From Propioniciclava soli (GTDB lineage: Bacteria > Actinomycetota > Actinomycetes > Propionibacteriales > Propionibacteriaceae): DNA of 64,000 bases. How positions within the stretch are numbered: position 1 is the first letter of the stretch; each line of letters opens with the position of its first letter. The notes beneath the pieces were generated by a model that saw only the letters and a list, made by a program, of their open reading frames with translations, did no database searches and was not told the origin of the DNA. The stretch is from NCBI RefSeq assembly GCF_014858005.1, contig NZ_JACYOT010000011.1, forward strand, positions 1 through 64,000, given 5' to 3'. Shown in pieces: positions 28,575-37,113 of this stretch. Made by a program: the position numbers and the translations under genes.

Positions 28575-29161
28575 CCATAGGTGTCGCGCGGTCCACGGCC
28601 CTTGACGGTACGCGGGCCGTGCTGCCAGCTCGGCGCCTCGGGGCCCAGCACCTTCACCAACCGGATGGTGCCGTCGCCGAGCGAGGAGTTCATGCGCGCG
28701 ACAAGCTGGGGAGCCATGAGCCGCAACTGCGCGGCCCAGTTCGTCGACGATGTCCGGACGACCACCACCCCGGCCCGGAACGCCTCGGGCGTGCTGTGCT
28801 CGGCCACCGCCGGGCCCACCAGCTCGGCCCAGCGGCCCAGCAACAGGTGGACGTTCACCTCGGTGCCCCACCCACGCGTCGTGATGACATCCTCCAGCGC
28901 GTCACCCACCGGGGTCGGATCACCGCTGCCGCGGCCCTGGGATCCGCGCGGACGCCGACGCCCGGCCGCTGCCTTCTTCCGCGGCGGCGGAGGCACCACC
29001 GCCCGGCCGGCGGCCTGGGCGGTCTGACGGGCCAGGTCCAGCCCCGTCGGTTCGAACGCGGGTGGTTCGAGCTCCGGCGGATCGAAGGCGGGCGGATCGA
29101 ACGCATCGGCGTCGGTGGGCTGCTCGGCCGACCCCTCGGGGGCGATCGGCTCGTCACTCAT
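28571..29161 (-). CDS. dciA: DUF721 / DciA-like replicative helicase loader
   Basis: 196 residues: a Pro/Glu-rich disordered N-terminus, a basic middle, then the DUF721 domain (HLLLGRWAELVGPAVAEHST, FRAGVVVVRTSSTNWAAQL). DciA recruits DnaB in bacteria that lack DnaC/DnaI; position directly after recF is the actinobacterial norm. The ATG overlaps the recF stop by 8 bp, giving coupling. The stop shares the palindrome CTAG with the convergent AlkZ-like gene. Confidence 0.85.
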   Translation of the reverse strand: MSDEPIAPEGSAEQPTDADAFDPPAFDPPELEPPAFEPTGLDLARQTAQAAGRAVVPPPPRKKAAAGRRRPRGSQGRGSGDPTPVGDALEDVITTRGWGTEVNVHLLLGRWAELVGPAVAEHSTPEAFRAGVVVVRTSSTNWAAQLRLMAPQLVARMNSSLGDGTIRLVKVLGPEAPSWQHGPRTVKGRGPRDTYG

Positions 29162-30386
29162 CGGGACTCACCTGTCCGTCCGCGATCCGAAATCGGCGAC
29201 CGGCCAGAGCATCGGGGACATCGGAGGCCACCGCGGCCGTGATGAGCACCTGCTCGGCCCCCGAGATGCGCTCGGCCAGCCGGGAGCGACGCACCTCGTC
29301 CAGCTCGGCGAACACGTCGTCGAGGATGAGGACGGGTTCCACGCCGTCCTCGCGCAGCAGCGCGTAGGCGCCGAGGCGCAGGGCCAGCGCGAACGACCAC
29401 GACTCGCCGTGGGAGGCGTAACCCTTCGCCGGGAGGGGCCCCAGGGTCAGCACGACATCGTCGCGGTGCGGCCCCACGAGGCTCACCCCCCGCGCGATCT
29501 CCTCGCCGCGCCGGCGCTCCATCGTGCCACGGAGTTGCTCGGCGAGCTCGTCGGGCGAACGGTCGGCCCACTCGCCCGCGGGCGGGTGCTCCGGCGGCCC
29601 CTGCGGCCCCGCCCCACCGGACGGGGCCGCCCGATCGGACGGGGCGGCAGCGTCGGGGGTGGGATCCAACCCGAGCGACGACGACTTGTACGCCACGCGC
29701 GCGTCGTTGTTGGACGGTGCGATGGCGAGGTAGGCGTCGGCCACCGACCCGGCCATGTCGGTGAGGGTCCGCAGCCGCGCATGGACGATCTCCCCGCCGA
29801 GCCGGGCCAGGGAGTCGTCCCAGACATCGAGCGTGGCCGCGGCGCCGGCGTCCACCGCACCGCGGCGTCCACCCAGGGACTTCAGCAGCGTCGAGCGCTG
29901 CCGCAGCACCCGGTCGTAGTCGGCACGGACGCCGGCCAGGCGCGGCCATCGCTGGGTGAGGAGGTCGTCGATGAACCGACGCCGGTCGGCCGGATCGCCC
30001 TTGACGAGCGCCAAATCCTCCGGGGAGAACAGCACGACACGCAGCGCGCCGAGCAGGTCGCGCGGCCGCTTCAGCGGGCCCCGGTTGAGCGAGGCCTTGT
30101 TGGCGCGCCCGGCGATGATCTCGATCTCGAGCGCGAGGGTGCGCGGATCGTCCGCACCGGCTTGGACGCGGGCCCGCACGATCGCCCGCGGCGCGCCGAA
30201 CCGGATCAGCGGGGCGTCCGCCGCCACGCGGTGCGAACCCAGCGTCGCGAGGTACTCCACCGCCTCCACCAGGTTCGTCTTGCCCTGGCCGTTGCGGCCG
30301 GTGAGCGTGGTGACGCCGCGCTCAAGCGCCAGCTCAGCCAACGGCCAGGAGCGGAAGTCGGCCAAGCTGAGGTGCGTCACGAACAC
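29154..30386 (-). CDS. recF: DNA replication and repair protein RecF
   Basis: 410 residues of an SMC-like ATPase that loads RecA at gaps. Walker A is GRNGQGKTN near residue 31; the ABC-type signature region is SHGESWSFALALRLGAYALL; the Walker B/D-loop is EPVLILDDVFAELDE. An insertion of about 30 Pro/Gly-rich residues (TPDAAAPSDRAAPSGG) lies at about 250-280. GTG 30386 is the likely start, and a second in-frame GTG lies 2 codons on. It follows dnaN by 40 bp and overlaps dciA. Confidence 0.95.
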   Translation of the reverse strand: MFVTHLSLADFRSWPLAELALERGVTTLTGRNGQGKTNLVEAVEYLATLGSHRVAADAPLIRFGAPRAIVRARVQAGADDPRTLALEIEIIAGRANKASLNRGPLKRPRDLLGALRVVLFSPEDLALVKGDPADRRRFIDDLLTQRWPRLAGVRADYDRVLRQRSTLLKSLGGRRGAVDAGAAATLDVWDDSLARLGGEIVHARLRTLTDMAGSVADAYLAIAPSNNDARVAYKSSSLGLDPTPDAAAPSDRAAPSGGAGPQGPPEHPPAGEWADRSPDELAEQLRGTMERRRGEEIARGVSLVGPHRDDVVLTLGPLPAKGYASHGESWSFALALRLGAYALLREDGVEPVLILDDVFAELDEVRRSRLAERISGAEQVLITAAVASDVPDALAGRRFRIADGQVSPDE

Positions 30387-30426
30387 GGGGTCACCGGCCG
30401 TCGCGTCACCGTCACTGCGGCACCTG

Positions 30427-31587
30427 TCACTGCGGCAGGCGCATCAGCATGATCACGTGCTTGTAGTCGTCGGACGCCTCGCCGTCGAGCTCGAGCAGCG
30501 GTGTCAGCAAGCAGGGCTTGCCGGGCGCTGTGAACGCGAAGTTGACGTACGGGGTGTCCAGCGCGTTGAGCGCGTCGAGCAGGTAGTGCGGGTTGAAACC
30601 GGCCGCCGTCATGGCGAGCCCCTGGCCCGTCTCGTCGACCACCGTGGCCTCCACGGCCTCGACCGCCTGGGCCTGGTCACCGGTGGCGGCCTCGAGGGTG
30701 ATGTGGTCGTCGGCGATCATCATGCGCAGGCTCGTGTTGCGCTCGGCCACGAGTGCCACACGGCGCACGGCCGCGACGACCTCGCTGGTGTTGGCGCGCA
30801 CGGTCACCGACGGCTGCACGCTCATCAGGTGCCGCACCTTCGGGAACTCCCCGTCGAGCAGCCGGGTCGTGGTCTCCCGTACGCCGTTGGCGCCCTCGCC
30901 GGCGAAGCCGATCAGGCCGTCGCCGCCGTCGGAGGAGGAGAGGCTCAGCGTGACGCTCTCGCCCGCGGTCATCGACTTCGATGATTCGGCGAGCACGCGG
31001 GCGGGCACGAGCGCCGCGCCCTCCGCCCGCCCGGACGCCGGCCGCCACGGCAGCTCCCTCAGCGCCATGCGGTAGCGGTCGGTGGCGAGCAGGGAGAGGG
31101 TGTCGCCCTCGATCTCGAGGCGGACGCCGGTGAACACAGGCAGCAGCTCATCACGCCCGGCGGCGACGACGACCTGGGAGACGGCCTGGGCGAAGGCGTC
31201 CGGGGTGATCGTGCCGGTGGCCTCGGGCATGGTCGGCAGCTCGGGGTACTCGGCCACGGGCAGGAGCTGCAGCGTGAACCGGGCGCTGCCGCAAGTGAGC
31301 TCCATCTTGGTGGAGTCGGCCTCCATGTCGACGGGCTTGGCCGGCAGGCTGCGGGCGATGTCGGCGAGCAGGCGCCCCGAGACGAGCACCGTGCCCTCCT
31401 CGGAGACATCGGCGGGGAGCGTCACCTTGGCCGACGTCTCGTAGTCGAAGCTCGACAGGACGACCTCGTTGCCCGCGGCCTCCAGACGCATGCCGGCGAG
31501 GATGGGCACGCTGGGCCGGTTCGGCAGGCTGCGCGCCACCCACTGGACGGCGTCGGCCAACACGTCGCGCTCAACTCGGATCTTCAC
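30427..31587 (-). CDS. dnaN: DNA polymerase III beta subunit (sliding clamp)
   Basis: 386 residues with the three tandem clamp domains (MKIRVERDVLADAVQW at the start, VRHLMSVQPS and VVDETGQGLAMTAAGFNPHY in the middle, FTAPGKPCLLTP at the end). The ring tethers polymerase III and other factors to DNA. The start GTG 31587 has AAGGGAGAAG upstream. It lies between oriC and recF in the normal dnaA-dnaN-recF order. Confidence 0.97.
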   Translation of the reverse strand: MKIRVERDVLADAVQWVARSLPNRPSVPILAGMRLEAAGNEVVLSSFDYETSAKVTLPADVSEEGTVLVSGRLLADIARSLPAKPVDMEADSTKMELTCGSARFTLQLLPVAEYPELPTMPEATGTITPDAFAQAVSQVVVAAGRDELLPVFTGVRLEIEGDTLSLLATDRYRMALRELPWRPASGRAEGAALVPARVLAESSKSMTAGESVTLSLSSSDGGDGLIGFAGEGANGVRETTTRLLDGEFPKVRHLMSVQPSVTVRANTSEVVAAVRRVALVAERNTSLRMMIADDHITLEAATGDQAQAVEAVEATVVDETGQGLAMTAAGFNPHYLLDALNALDTPYVNFAFTAPGKPCLLTPLLELDGEASDDYKHVIMLMRLPQ

Positions 31588-32102
31588 TGACTTCTCCCTT
31601 GTGGTTCGCTCGCGCCCACGGTGCGGGCGCTGTCGATCATATCGAGCAGGACGCGGCGCGTCCCGATGGGCGCGGTGTGGGGAGGAACCACCTGTGTGCT
31701 CCCGGCTCGTGAGGTGACGACCGGGTGGGTTGGGTTACCCACACCGGGGCGGGGAGATGAGTTCAAAGAGAAGGAGATGTCTATGTCTTCTTCATGGTCA
31801 TCACGGGTGTGGATCGTGTGCACAACGGGTCTCGACCCTTCTCAGTGCGGCGAGTCGCCCGTGCAGGGGGTGTGGAGCGATGCCGAATCACACGGGGAGG
31901 ATTTGTGGGCGGCCCGAGCCACCGATCCGGTTTTCCACATTTCACACTGGTTGTCCACAGGTTTGTTGTGCAGAACTCCCCGTGTTGCCCACAGGATCCT
32001 GACGAGGGGAGCGGTGCCGTGCTGGGAGAGCGCAGTGCGCCCGGCGGGGGTGGAGTGGGGCTCGGGCGCTGCGGCGCGCCCGCCAACGGCGGCCAGGCGG
32101 GG
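31588..32102. other. oriC: Predicted chromosome origin (oriC), dnaA-dnaN intergenic region
   Basis: 515 bp without genes and with several DnaA boxes. Close to consensus: TTGTCCACA 31951-31959, TTTTCCACA 31931-31939, TTGCCCACA 31985-31993, TTACCCACA 31735-31743. Weaker, reverse-strand: 31808-31816, 31817-31825, 31871-31879 and 31904-31912. A less GC-rich stretch at about 31758-31802 could be the unwinding element. Position next to dnaA is the standard origin site in actinobacteria. Confidence 0.85.
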
Positions 32103-33554
32103 TCAGCGACGGTAGGTCGCGGCCTGCTTGATGCGGTTGGTGATCTCGGTGACCTGGTTGTAGATGGTTCGCCGCTCGGCCATGAGCTGGCGGATCTTCT
32201 TGTTGGCGTGCATCACCGTGGTGTGGTCGCGGCCGCCGAAGAGGCGTCCGATGGCGGGCAGGCTCGAGTCGGTGAGCTCCCGGCACAGGTACATCGCGAT
32301 CTGGCGTGCCGTGACCAGCACGTGCGTGCGGGCGGGGCCGCACAGCTCCTCCACCGTGACGTTGTAGTAGCTGGCCGTCTCGCTCATGATGAGCTGCGGG
32401 GTGATCTGGGTCTCGACGCCGGCGGGGATGAGATCCTTCAGCACCTCCTCGGCCAGGTGCAGGTCGACCGCCTGGTGGTTGAGGCTCGCGAACGCCGTCA
32501 CGCGGATCAACGCGCCCTCGAGCTCGCGGATGTTGGTGGCGATCTTGCCGGCGATGAACTCCAGCACCTCGGGGGAGGCCATCAGGTGCTCGGCGATGGC
32601 CTTCTTGCGGAGGATCGCGATGCGCGTCTCGAGGTCGGGCGGCTGGATGTCGGTGAGCAGCCCCCATTCGAACCGGCTGCGCAGCCGGGGTTCCAGCGCC
32701 TCCAGGGCCTTCGGGGGCCGGTCGGACGTCAGCACGATCTGCTTCTGGGCGTTGTGGAGGGTGTTGAAGGTGTGGAAGAACTCCTCCTGTGTTTGGATCT
32801 TGCTCTCCAGGAACTGGATGTCGTCGATCAGCAGGACGTCGATCTCGCGGTAGTTGCGGCGGAACTCCGCCGTCCGGTTCTCCGAGATGGCGTTGATGAA
32901 GTCGTTCGTCAGCTCCTCGGTCGAGACGTACTTCACCCGCAGGTGCGGGGTGTACTGCCGCACGTAGTGACCGATGCCGTGGAGCAGGTGGGTCTTCCCG
33001 AGCCCCGACTCCCCGTAGATCATCAGCGGGTTGTACGACTTGCCGGGTGTCTCCGCCACTGCGACGGCCGCCGCGTGCGCGAAGCGGTTCGAGGAGCCGA
33101 TCACGAAGTTGTCGAAGGTGTACTTCGGGTTCAGCCGATCCCCGTTCGCGCCATTCACCAGCGGCGCTCCGGCTCCGGACGCCGCGGCCGGGCCCCGGCC
33201 CCCGTTCACCGCGCCGGCGGACGGCGAACCACCGCTGGTGGGTTCCCGCAGCGGCAGCTCGGGGGCGAGGACGGTCGGGTCGTCCTCCAGGTTGGGCTCC
33301 AGGGAGGGGTCGACGCTCACAGCGAGGTGGATCGGGCGACCGTGGTGGGCGGAGAGCTGCTGCTCGATCGCGCCGCGACTCCGGGTCTCGATGCGCTCGC
33401 GGGCCGTCTCGTTGGGCACGGCGAGCAGGTAGCTCGACTCGTGGAGGGCCAGGGGGCGGGCGTTGGCGAGGCGGGCCCGGGTGGGGGTGTCGGCCTGGGC
33501 CAACACGGACTCCCACGCCGCTGTCAGGGCGTTCGAGGTGGCGTCCGCGGCCAT
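32103..33554 (-). CDS. dnaA: Chromosomal replication initiator DnaA
   Basis: 483 residues. Domain I at the N-terminus, then a Pro/Gly-rich linker (about 100-150), then the AAA+ domain with Walker [12 protein letters not shown] and Walker [11 protein letters not shown], then the C-terminal DNA-binding domain with [14 protein letters not shown]. It binds DnaA boxes and melts oriC. ATG 33554 is chosen because GGGGAG lies at good spacing; an upstream in-frame ATG at 33614 overlaps the DnaA boxes at 33588 and is unlikely. DnaA boxes upstream suggest autoregulation. Confidence 0.98.
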   Translation of the reverse strand: MAADATSNALTAAWESVLAQADTPTRARLANARPLALHESSYLLAVPNETARERIETRSRGAIEQQLSAHHGRPIHLAVSVDPSLEPNLEDDPTVLAPELPLREPTSGGSPSAGAVNGGRGPAAASGAGAPLVNGANGDRLNPKYTFDNFVIGSSNRFAHAAAVAVAETPGKSYNPLMIYGESGLGKTHLLHGIGHYVRQYTPHLRVKYVSTEELTNDFINAISENRTAEFRRNYREIDVLLIDDIQFLESKIQTQEEFFHTFNTLHNAQKQIVLTSDRPPKALEALEPRLRSRFEWGLLTDIQPPDLETRIAILRKKAIAEHLMASPEVLEFIAGKIATNIRELEGALIRVTAFASLNHQAVDLHLAEEVLKDLIPAGVETQITPQLIMSETASYYNVTVEELCGPARTHVLVTARQIAMYLCRELTDSSLPAIGRLFGGRDHTTVMHANKKIRQLMAERRTIYNQVTEITNRIKQAATYRR

Positions 33555-33575
33555 CGGTCTCCCCTCGTCAGGTGG

Positions 33576-33608
33576 GCGTCCACAATGTTGTCCACACCAT
33601 GTGGAAAT
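33576..33608. promoter_or_regulatory. DnaA-box cluster upstream of dnaA
   Basis: TTGTCCACA (consensus) at 33588-33596, a weaker GCGTCCACA at 33576-33584, and an opposite-strand ATTTCCACA at 33600-33608 lie 20-55 bp upstream of the dnaA start. Such boxes usually mediate DnaA autorepression. Confidence 0.75.
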
Positions 33609-33873
33609 GTCCAACGACCGCGAGCCGCAGCGCCCGCGGGGTGCGACGAGGGTGGCCGTTGGGCCGCTACGCTAGCCCGTGCCGGGGTCACCCGCAAATG
33701 CCTGGCGCACATTCGTTCCTCCCACCGGCGTGTCGGCTCGACGGCACCGGTGGACACCCTTCGGTTTGCCCGGGCTGGCCCGTGCCGCGTAGAGTTGGAC
33801 AGTCGCCCGCACGGCGACGCCTGTGTCCGCGTGGGCACAGTTCGTCCGACGAAATCGAATGGTGGGAGCTCAC
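33609..33873. other. dnaA-rpmH divergent intergenic region
   Basis: About 265 bp with no gene. It carries the promoters of dnaA and of the rpmH-rnpA-yidD-yidC block. I cannot place -10/-35 boxes with confidence; TACGCTAG (33667-33674) is -10-like in either orientation. Confidence 0.4.
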
Positions 33874-34011
33874 GTGAGCAAGCGCACTTTCCAGCCGAGC
33901 AACCGGCGCCGCAGCCGCACCCACGGCTTCCGTCTCCGCATGCGGACCCGCGCGGGTCGCTCCATCCTGGCGGCTCGCCGCCGCAAGGGTCGCGAGCGCC
34001 TCGCCGGCTGA
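33874..34011 (+). CDS. rpmH: 50S ribosomal protein L34
   Basis: 45 residues: [20 protein letters not shown], then [20 protein letters not shown], a complete L34. GTG 33874 follows GGGAG at good spacing; a longer upstream frame is not supported. First gene of the usual rpmH-rnpA-yidD-yidC-jag-rsmG cluster. Confidence 0.97.
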   Translation: MSKRTFQPSNRRRSRTHGFRLRMRTRAGRSILAARRRKGRERLAG

Positions 34012-34024
34012 CGGCGGCCCTCCG

Positions 34025-34375
34025 GTGCTGCCTGTCGCCGCGCGCCTCCGCACGGCCGACGACTTCCGGGTCGTCGCACGGCGGGGCGTGAGGGTGGCGC
34101 GGGAGACGCTCGTCGTCCATGCCCTCGCCAAGCCCGGCCCGCCGTCGCGGGCCGGTTTTGTCGTGTCCAAGGCGGTCGGCAATGCCGTGACCCGCAACCG
34201 CGTCAAGCGGCAGTTGCGTCACCTCGTGGCCGCCGAGCTGGGCGGCGGCGTCCGCCCCGTGGCTTCGTCGGTGGACGTCGTGGTGCGCGCCCTGCCGAGC
34301 GCCGCGTCCGGACGCCTGCGTGAGGACTTCGCGTCCGCGTGGGCCGGGGCGATGCGCAAGCTGGCCGCGGCATGA
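34025..34375 (+). CDS. rnpA: Ribonuclease P protein component
   Basis: 116 residues with the RnpA signature [18 protein letters not shown]. It assists the RNase P RNA in tRNA 5' processing. GTG 34025 lies 13 bp after rpmH. The stop overlaps the yidD start (ATGA). Confidence 0.95.
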   Translation: MLPVAARLRTADDFRVVARRGVRVARETLVVHALAKPGPPSRAGFVVSKAVGNAVTRNRVKRQLRHLVAAELGGGVRPVASSVDVVVRALPSAASGRLREDFASAWAGAMRKLAAA

Positions 34376-34608
34376 GACACGTCCTGGCGCTGGTGCTGCG
34401 GGCGTACCGCGCCGTGATCAGCCCGCTGTACGGCGACGTCTGCAAGTTCCACCCCACGTGCTCGGCCTACGCGCTGGACGCCGTGCTCACCCACGGCTCG
34501 ATCCGTGGGACGTGGCTCACCGTGAAGCGCCTCGCGCGCTGCCATCCCTGGTCCCTGGGCGGCTACGACCCCGTGCCGACCGTGAACGCAAAGGTTCAAC
34601 GTGTTTGA
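34372..34608 (+). CDS. yidD: Membrane protein insertion efficiency factor YidD
   Basis: 78 residues with the YidD pattern: [49 protein letters not shown]. Three conserved cysteines are present. It aids YidC-dependent insertion. Overlaps rnpA (ATGA) and yidC (8 bp). Confidence 0.95.
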   Translation: MRHVLALVLRAYRAVISPLYGDVCKFHPTCSAYALDAVLTHGSIRGTWLTVKRLARCHPWSLGGYDPVPTVNAKVQRV

Positions 34609-35698
34609 AGCCATCGGCGGGTTCTTCAACCTGCTCATGCAGCCCATCTACTGGGCGATCTCCGGCATCATCGTCGGGTTCCACAACCTCTACAGCATGG
34701 TGCTGGACGCGAACTCGGGTTGGACCTGGGTGCTGTCGATCGTCTCGCTGACGATCGTGATCCGGTCGCTGATGATCCCGTTGTTCGTGCGCCAGATCAA
34801 CAGCTCGCGCAAGATGCAGCTCGTCGCCCCCAAGGCCCGCGCCCTGCAGGAGAAGTACGGCCAGGACCGGGAGCGCTATGGCCAGGAGGTCATGAAGCTC
34901 TACCAGGAGGAGGGCGTCAACCCCGCCGCGTCCTGCCTGCCGCTGCTGCTGCAGATGCCGATCTTCATCGGCCTGTTCTGGGTGCTGAACGACGCCGCCC
35001 GCGGCAGCGCGCGCGGCTACTGGTTCGAGCAGAACCCCCAGCTGGTGGACTCCCTGCAGCACTCCCGGATCTTCGGTGCCGAGATCTCCGGCACGTTCCT
35101 GCCCATGGCGGCCGGCTTCGGGCCGACGCAGTGGGTCGCGCTCTTCCTCATCATCACCATGACCGGCACGCTGTTCTGGACGCAGCTGCAGCTGATGCGC
35201 AAGAACATGCCGCCGGAGGCCCTCGAGGGCCCGCTGGCCCAGCAGCAGAAGATGATGCTGTACCTCTTCCCGGCCATCTACCTGTTCACCGGCGTGAGCT
35301 TCCCCATCGGCGTGATGATCTACTGGCTCGCCTCCAACCTGTGGACGCTCGGGCAGCAGTTCATCCTCATTCGCAACAACCCGACGCCCAACACCCCTGC
35401 CTTCGTCGACTGGCAGGATCGCATGCGGGCGAAGGGCAAGGACCCCGACGAGATCATCCGGCAGCGCACGGCCAAGATGCGCCGCGGCGCCCGGCCCACG
35501 CCGGCGGCGTCCGACCCCACGAAGGTGACCCGGCAGGGCACGTCGCGGCAGACGTCCGCCCCCGCCGGTGAGAGCGGTGGCGCGACCGCCGTGGACGCCA
35601 CCCAGCCGCAGGTTGTCCGCCGCCAGCAGCCCACACGACAGACCCGGGCCACGCGCAAGCAGGCACGCCCCCGCCCGTCCGGCGGATCGAAGGAGTGA
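34601..35698 (+). CDS. yidC: Membrane protein insertase YidC/Oxa1
   Basis: 365 residues with five or so membrane helices; the conserved hydrophilic-groove arginine lies in SLTIVIRSLMIPLFVRQI, and loop LVAPKARALQEKYGQD and CLPLLLQMPIFIGLFWVLN are typical. It inserts and folds membrane proteins, with or without SecYEG. The C-terminal 80 residues are basic and disordered and may contact the ribosome. GTG 34601 overlaps the yidD stop. Confidence 0.95.
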   Translation: MFEAIGGFFNLLMQPIYWAISGIIVGFHNLYSMVLDANSGWTWVLSIVSLTIVIRSLMIPLFVRQINSSRKMQLVAPKARALQEKYGQDRERYGQEVMKLYQEEGVNPAASCLPLLLQMPIFIGLFWVLNDAARGSARGYWFEQNPQLVDSLQHSRIFGAEISGTFLPMAAGFGPTQWVALFLIITMTGTLFWTQLQLMRKNMPPEALEGPLAQQQKMMLYLFPAIYLFTGVSFPIGVMIYWLASNLWTLGQQFILIRNNPTPNTPAFVDWQDRMRAKGKDPDEIIRQRTAKMRRGARPTPAASDPTKVTRQGTSRQTSAPAGESGGATAVDATQPQVVRRQQPTRQTRATRKQARPRPSGGSKE

Positions 35699-35705
35699 GA
35701 AGGAC

Positions 35706-36434
35706 ATGACTGCAGACCAGCAGGAGAACGAGACGATCGACGCCCCCGAGGTGGCCCCCACCACGGACGAGCCGGCTGCGCCCGAGGTGGCGGAGGTGGC
35801 CGAGGTGTCCGACGAGGTCGTCGAAGCCCCAGTGGACGCCGAGGACGACGCCGCCGAGGAGTCGGACGACGACGACAATGACGAGAGCGATGCCGAGCCC
35901 GGTGACGGCGAGACCGAGCCCGATGACGGCGATGCCGGGGGTGATTCCGGTGAGGAGCGGCCCCGGCGCAGCAAGCGCGAGGAGTCGCTGACCAACGAGG
36001 GCGAGATCGCCGCCGACTACCTCGAGGAGCTGCTCGACATCGCCGACCTCGACGGCGACATCGACACCTACAACGAGGGCGGCCGGGCGCACGTCTCGAT
36101 CCTGACCGACTCCGACGTGCTCGTCGGCAAGAAGGGTGAGGTGCTGGACGCGCTGCAGGAGCTCGCCCGGCTGGCCGTCATGACCGAGACCGGGCACCGC
36201 AGCCGGCTGATGCTCGACATCGCGGGCCACCGCGACAAGCAGCGGGCCTCGCTGCAGGACATGGCGGCCGACGCCATCGCCGAGGTGAAGTCGACCGGCG
36301 AGTCGGTGCGGCTCACCCCGATGAACCCCTACCAGCGCAAGATCGTGCACGACGCGATCGCGGCGGCCGGGTTGGTCAGCGAGTCCGAGGGCGAGGAGCC
36401 CCACCGCCGCGTGGTGGTTCTGCCGAAGGGCTGA
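35706..36434 (+). CDS. jag: Jag/KhpB-type RNA-binding protein (KH and R3H domains)
   Basis: 242 residues. The first 90 are a strongly acidic Glu/Asp/Val-rich tail. A KH domain follows (VSILTDSDVLVGKKGEVLDA with the GKKG-type loop), then an R3H domain (LTPMNPYQRKIVHDAI). KhpB/Jag proteins bind small RNAs and mRNAs, often with KhpA. ATG 35706 has AAGGA upstream. It lies between yidC and rsmG as usual. The long acidic N-terminus is distinctive of actinobacteria. Confidence 0.92.
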   Translation: MTADQQENETIDAPEVAPTTDEPAAPEVAEVAEVSDEVVEAPVDAEDDAAEESDDDDNDESDAEPGDGETEPDDGDAGGDSGEERPRRSKREESLTNEGEIAADYLEELLDIADLDGDIDTYNEGGRAHVSILTDSDVLVGKKGEVLDALQELARLAVMTETGHRSRLMLDIAGHRDKQRASLQDMAADAIAEVKSTGESVRLTPMNPYQRKIVHDAIAAAGLVSESEGEEPHRRVVVLPKG

Positions 36435-36437
36435 CCC

Positions 36438-37063
36438 GTGGAGCAGCATCCGGGCGCCGAACAGCTGTTCGGCACCCGTGCCGACCTCGCCGTCCGGTAC
36501 GCCGACATCCTGGCGACACGGGGCGTCGAGTGGGGCCTGATCGGCCCCCGCGAGGTGGGCCGGATCTGGGACCGCCACGTGGTGAACAGCCTGGCGGTCG
36601 CCGCGGCGATCCCCGGTGGTGGTGCGTCGGCGGGGTCGGCCTCCGTGGTGGATGTGGGCTCCGGTGCCGGCCTGCCGGGCATTCCCCTGGCGCTGGCCCG
36701 CCCCGAACTGCGCGTCACCCTGCTCGAACCCCTGCTGCGGCGAGCGAACTTCCTGTCCGAGGTGGTCGGCGAGCTCGGCCTGGACGACCGGGTGGCCGTC
36801 GTCCGCGGCCGGGCCGAGGAGCACCAGGACACCTACGACGTCGTCACCTGCCGCGCCGTGGCCCGGTTGCCGAAGCTGCTCGGCTGGTGTGCCCCCCTGA
36901 TCGGACGCCGCGGGCGCCTGGTGGCGCTAAGGGCGCGTCGGCGTCCGAGGAGATCGCGGACGCGGGGCGCGAGCTGAAGCGCTTCCGACTCACGGCGCAG
37001 GTCGAGACCGTCGTCGTGGTCGAGGGCGCCGAACCCACCCACCTGGTGGTCTGCACGCGTTGA
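36438..37063 (+). pseudogene. rsmG: 16S rRNA 7-methylguanosine methyltransferase RsmG, frameshifted
   Basis: The first frame (GTG 36438) gives a SAM-binding Rossmann domain with the [13 protein letters not shown] motif, [11 protein letters not shown] and [13 protein letters not shown], up to GRLVAL near 36928. It then turns into Arg-rich nonsense and stops at 36977. The +2 frame carries the rest, [19 protein letters not shown] and VVVVEGAEPTHLVVCTR, ending at 37063. One base is missing around 36927-36929 (CTAAGG where CTNAAGG is expected). RsmG methylates G527 of 16S rRNA; its loss is known to give low-level streptomycin resistance. Confidence 0.85.
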
Positions 37064-37113
37064 CGGCGCCCCCCGGGCGGCGCGAAGGCGTCCGGGCATG
37101 ACAAGCTGTCGGG

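Noticed and set aside
33871-33876. CACGTG as another parS site before rpmH
   Set aside because: Only the 6-bp core is present (CTCACGTGAG); the flanking GTTT/AAAC is absent.
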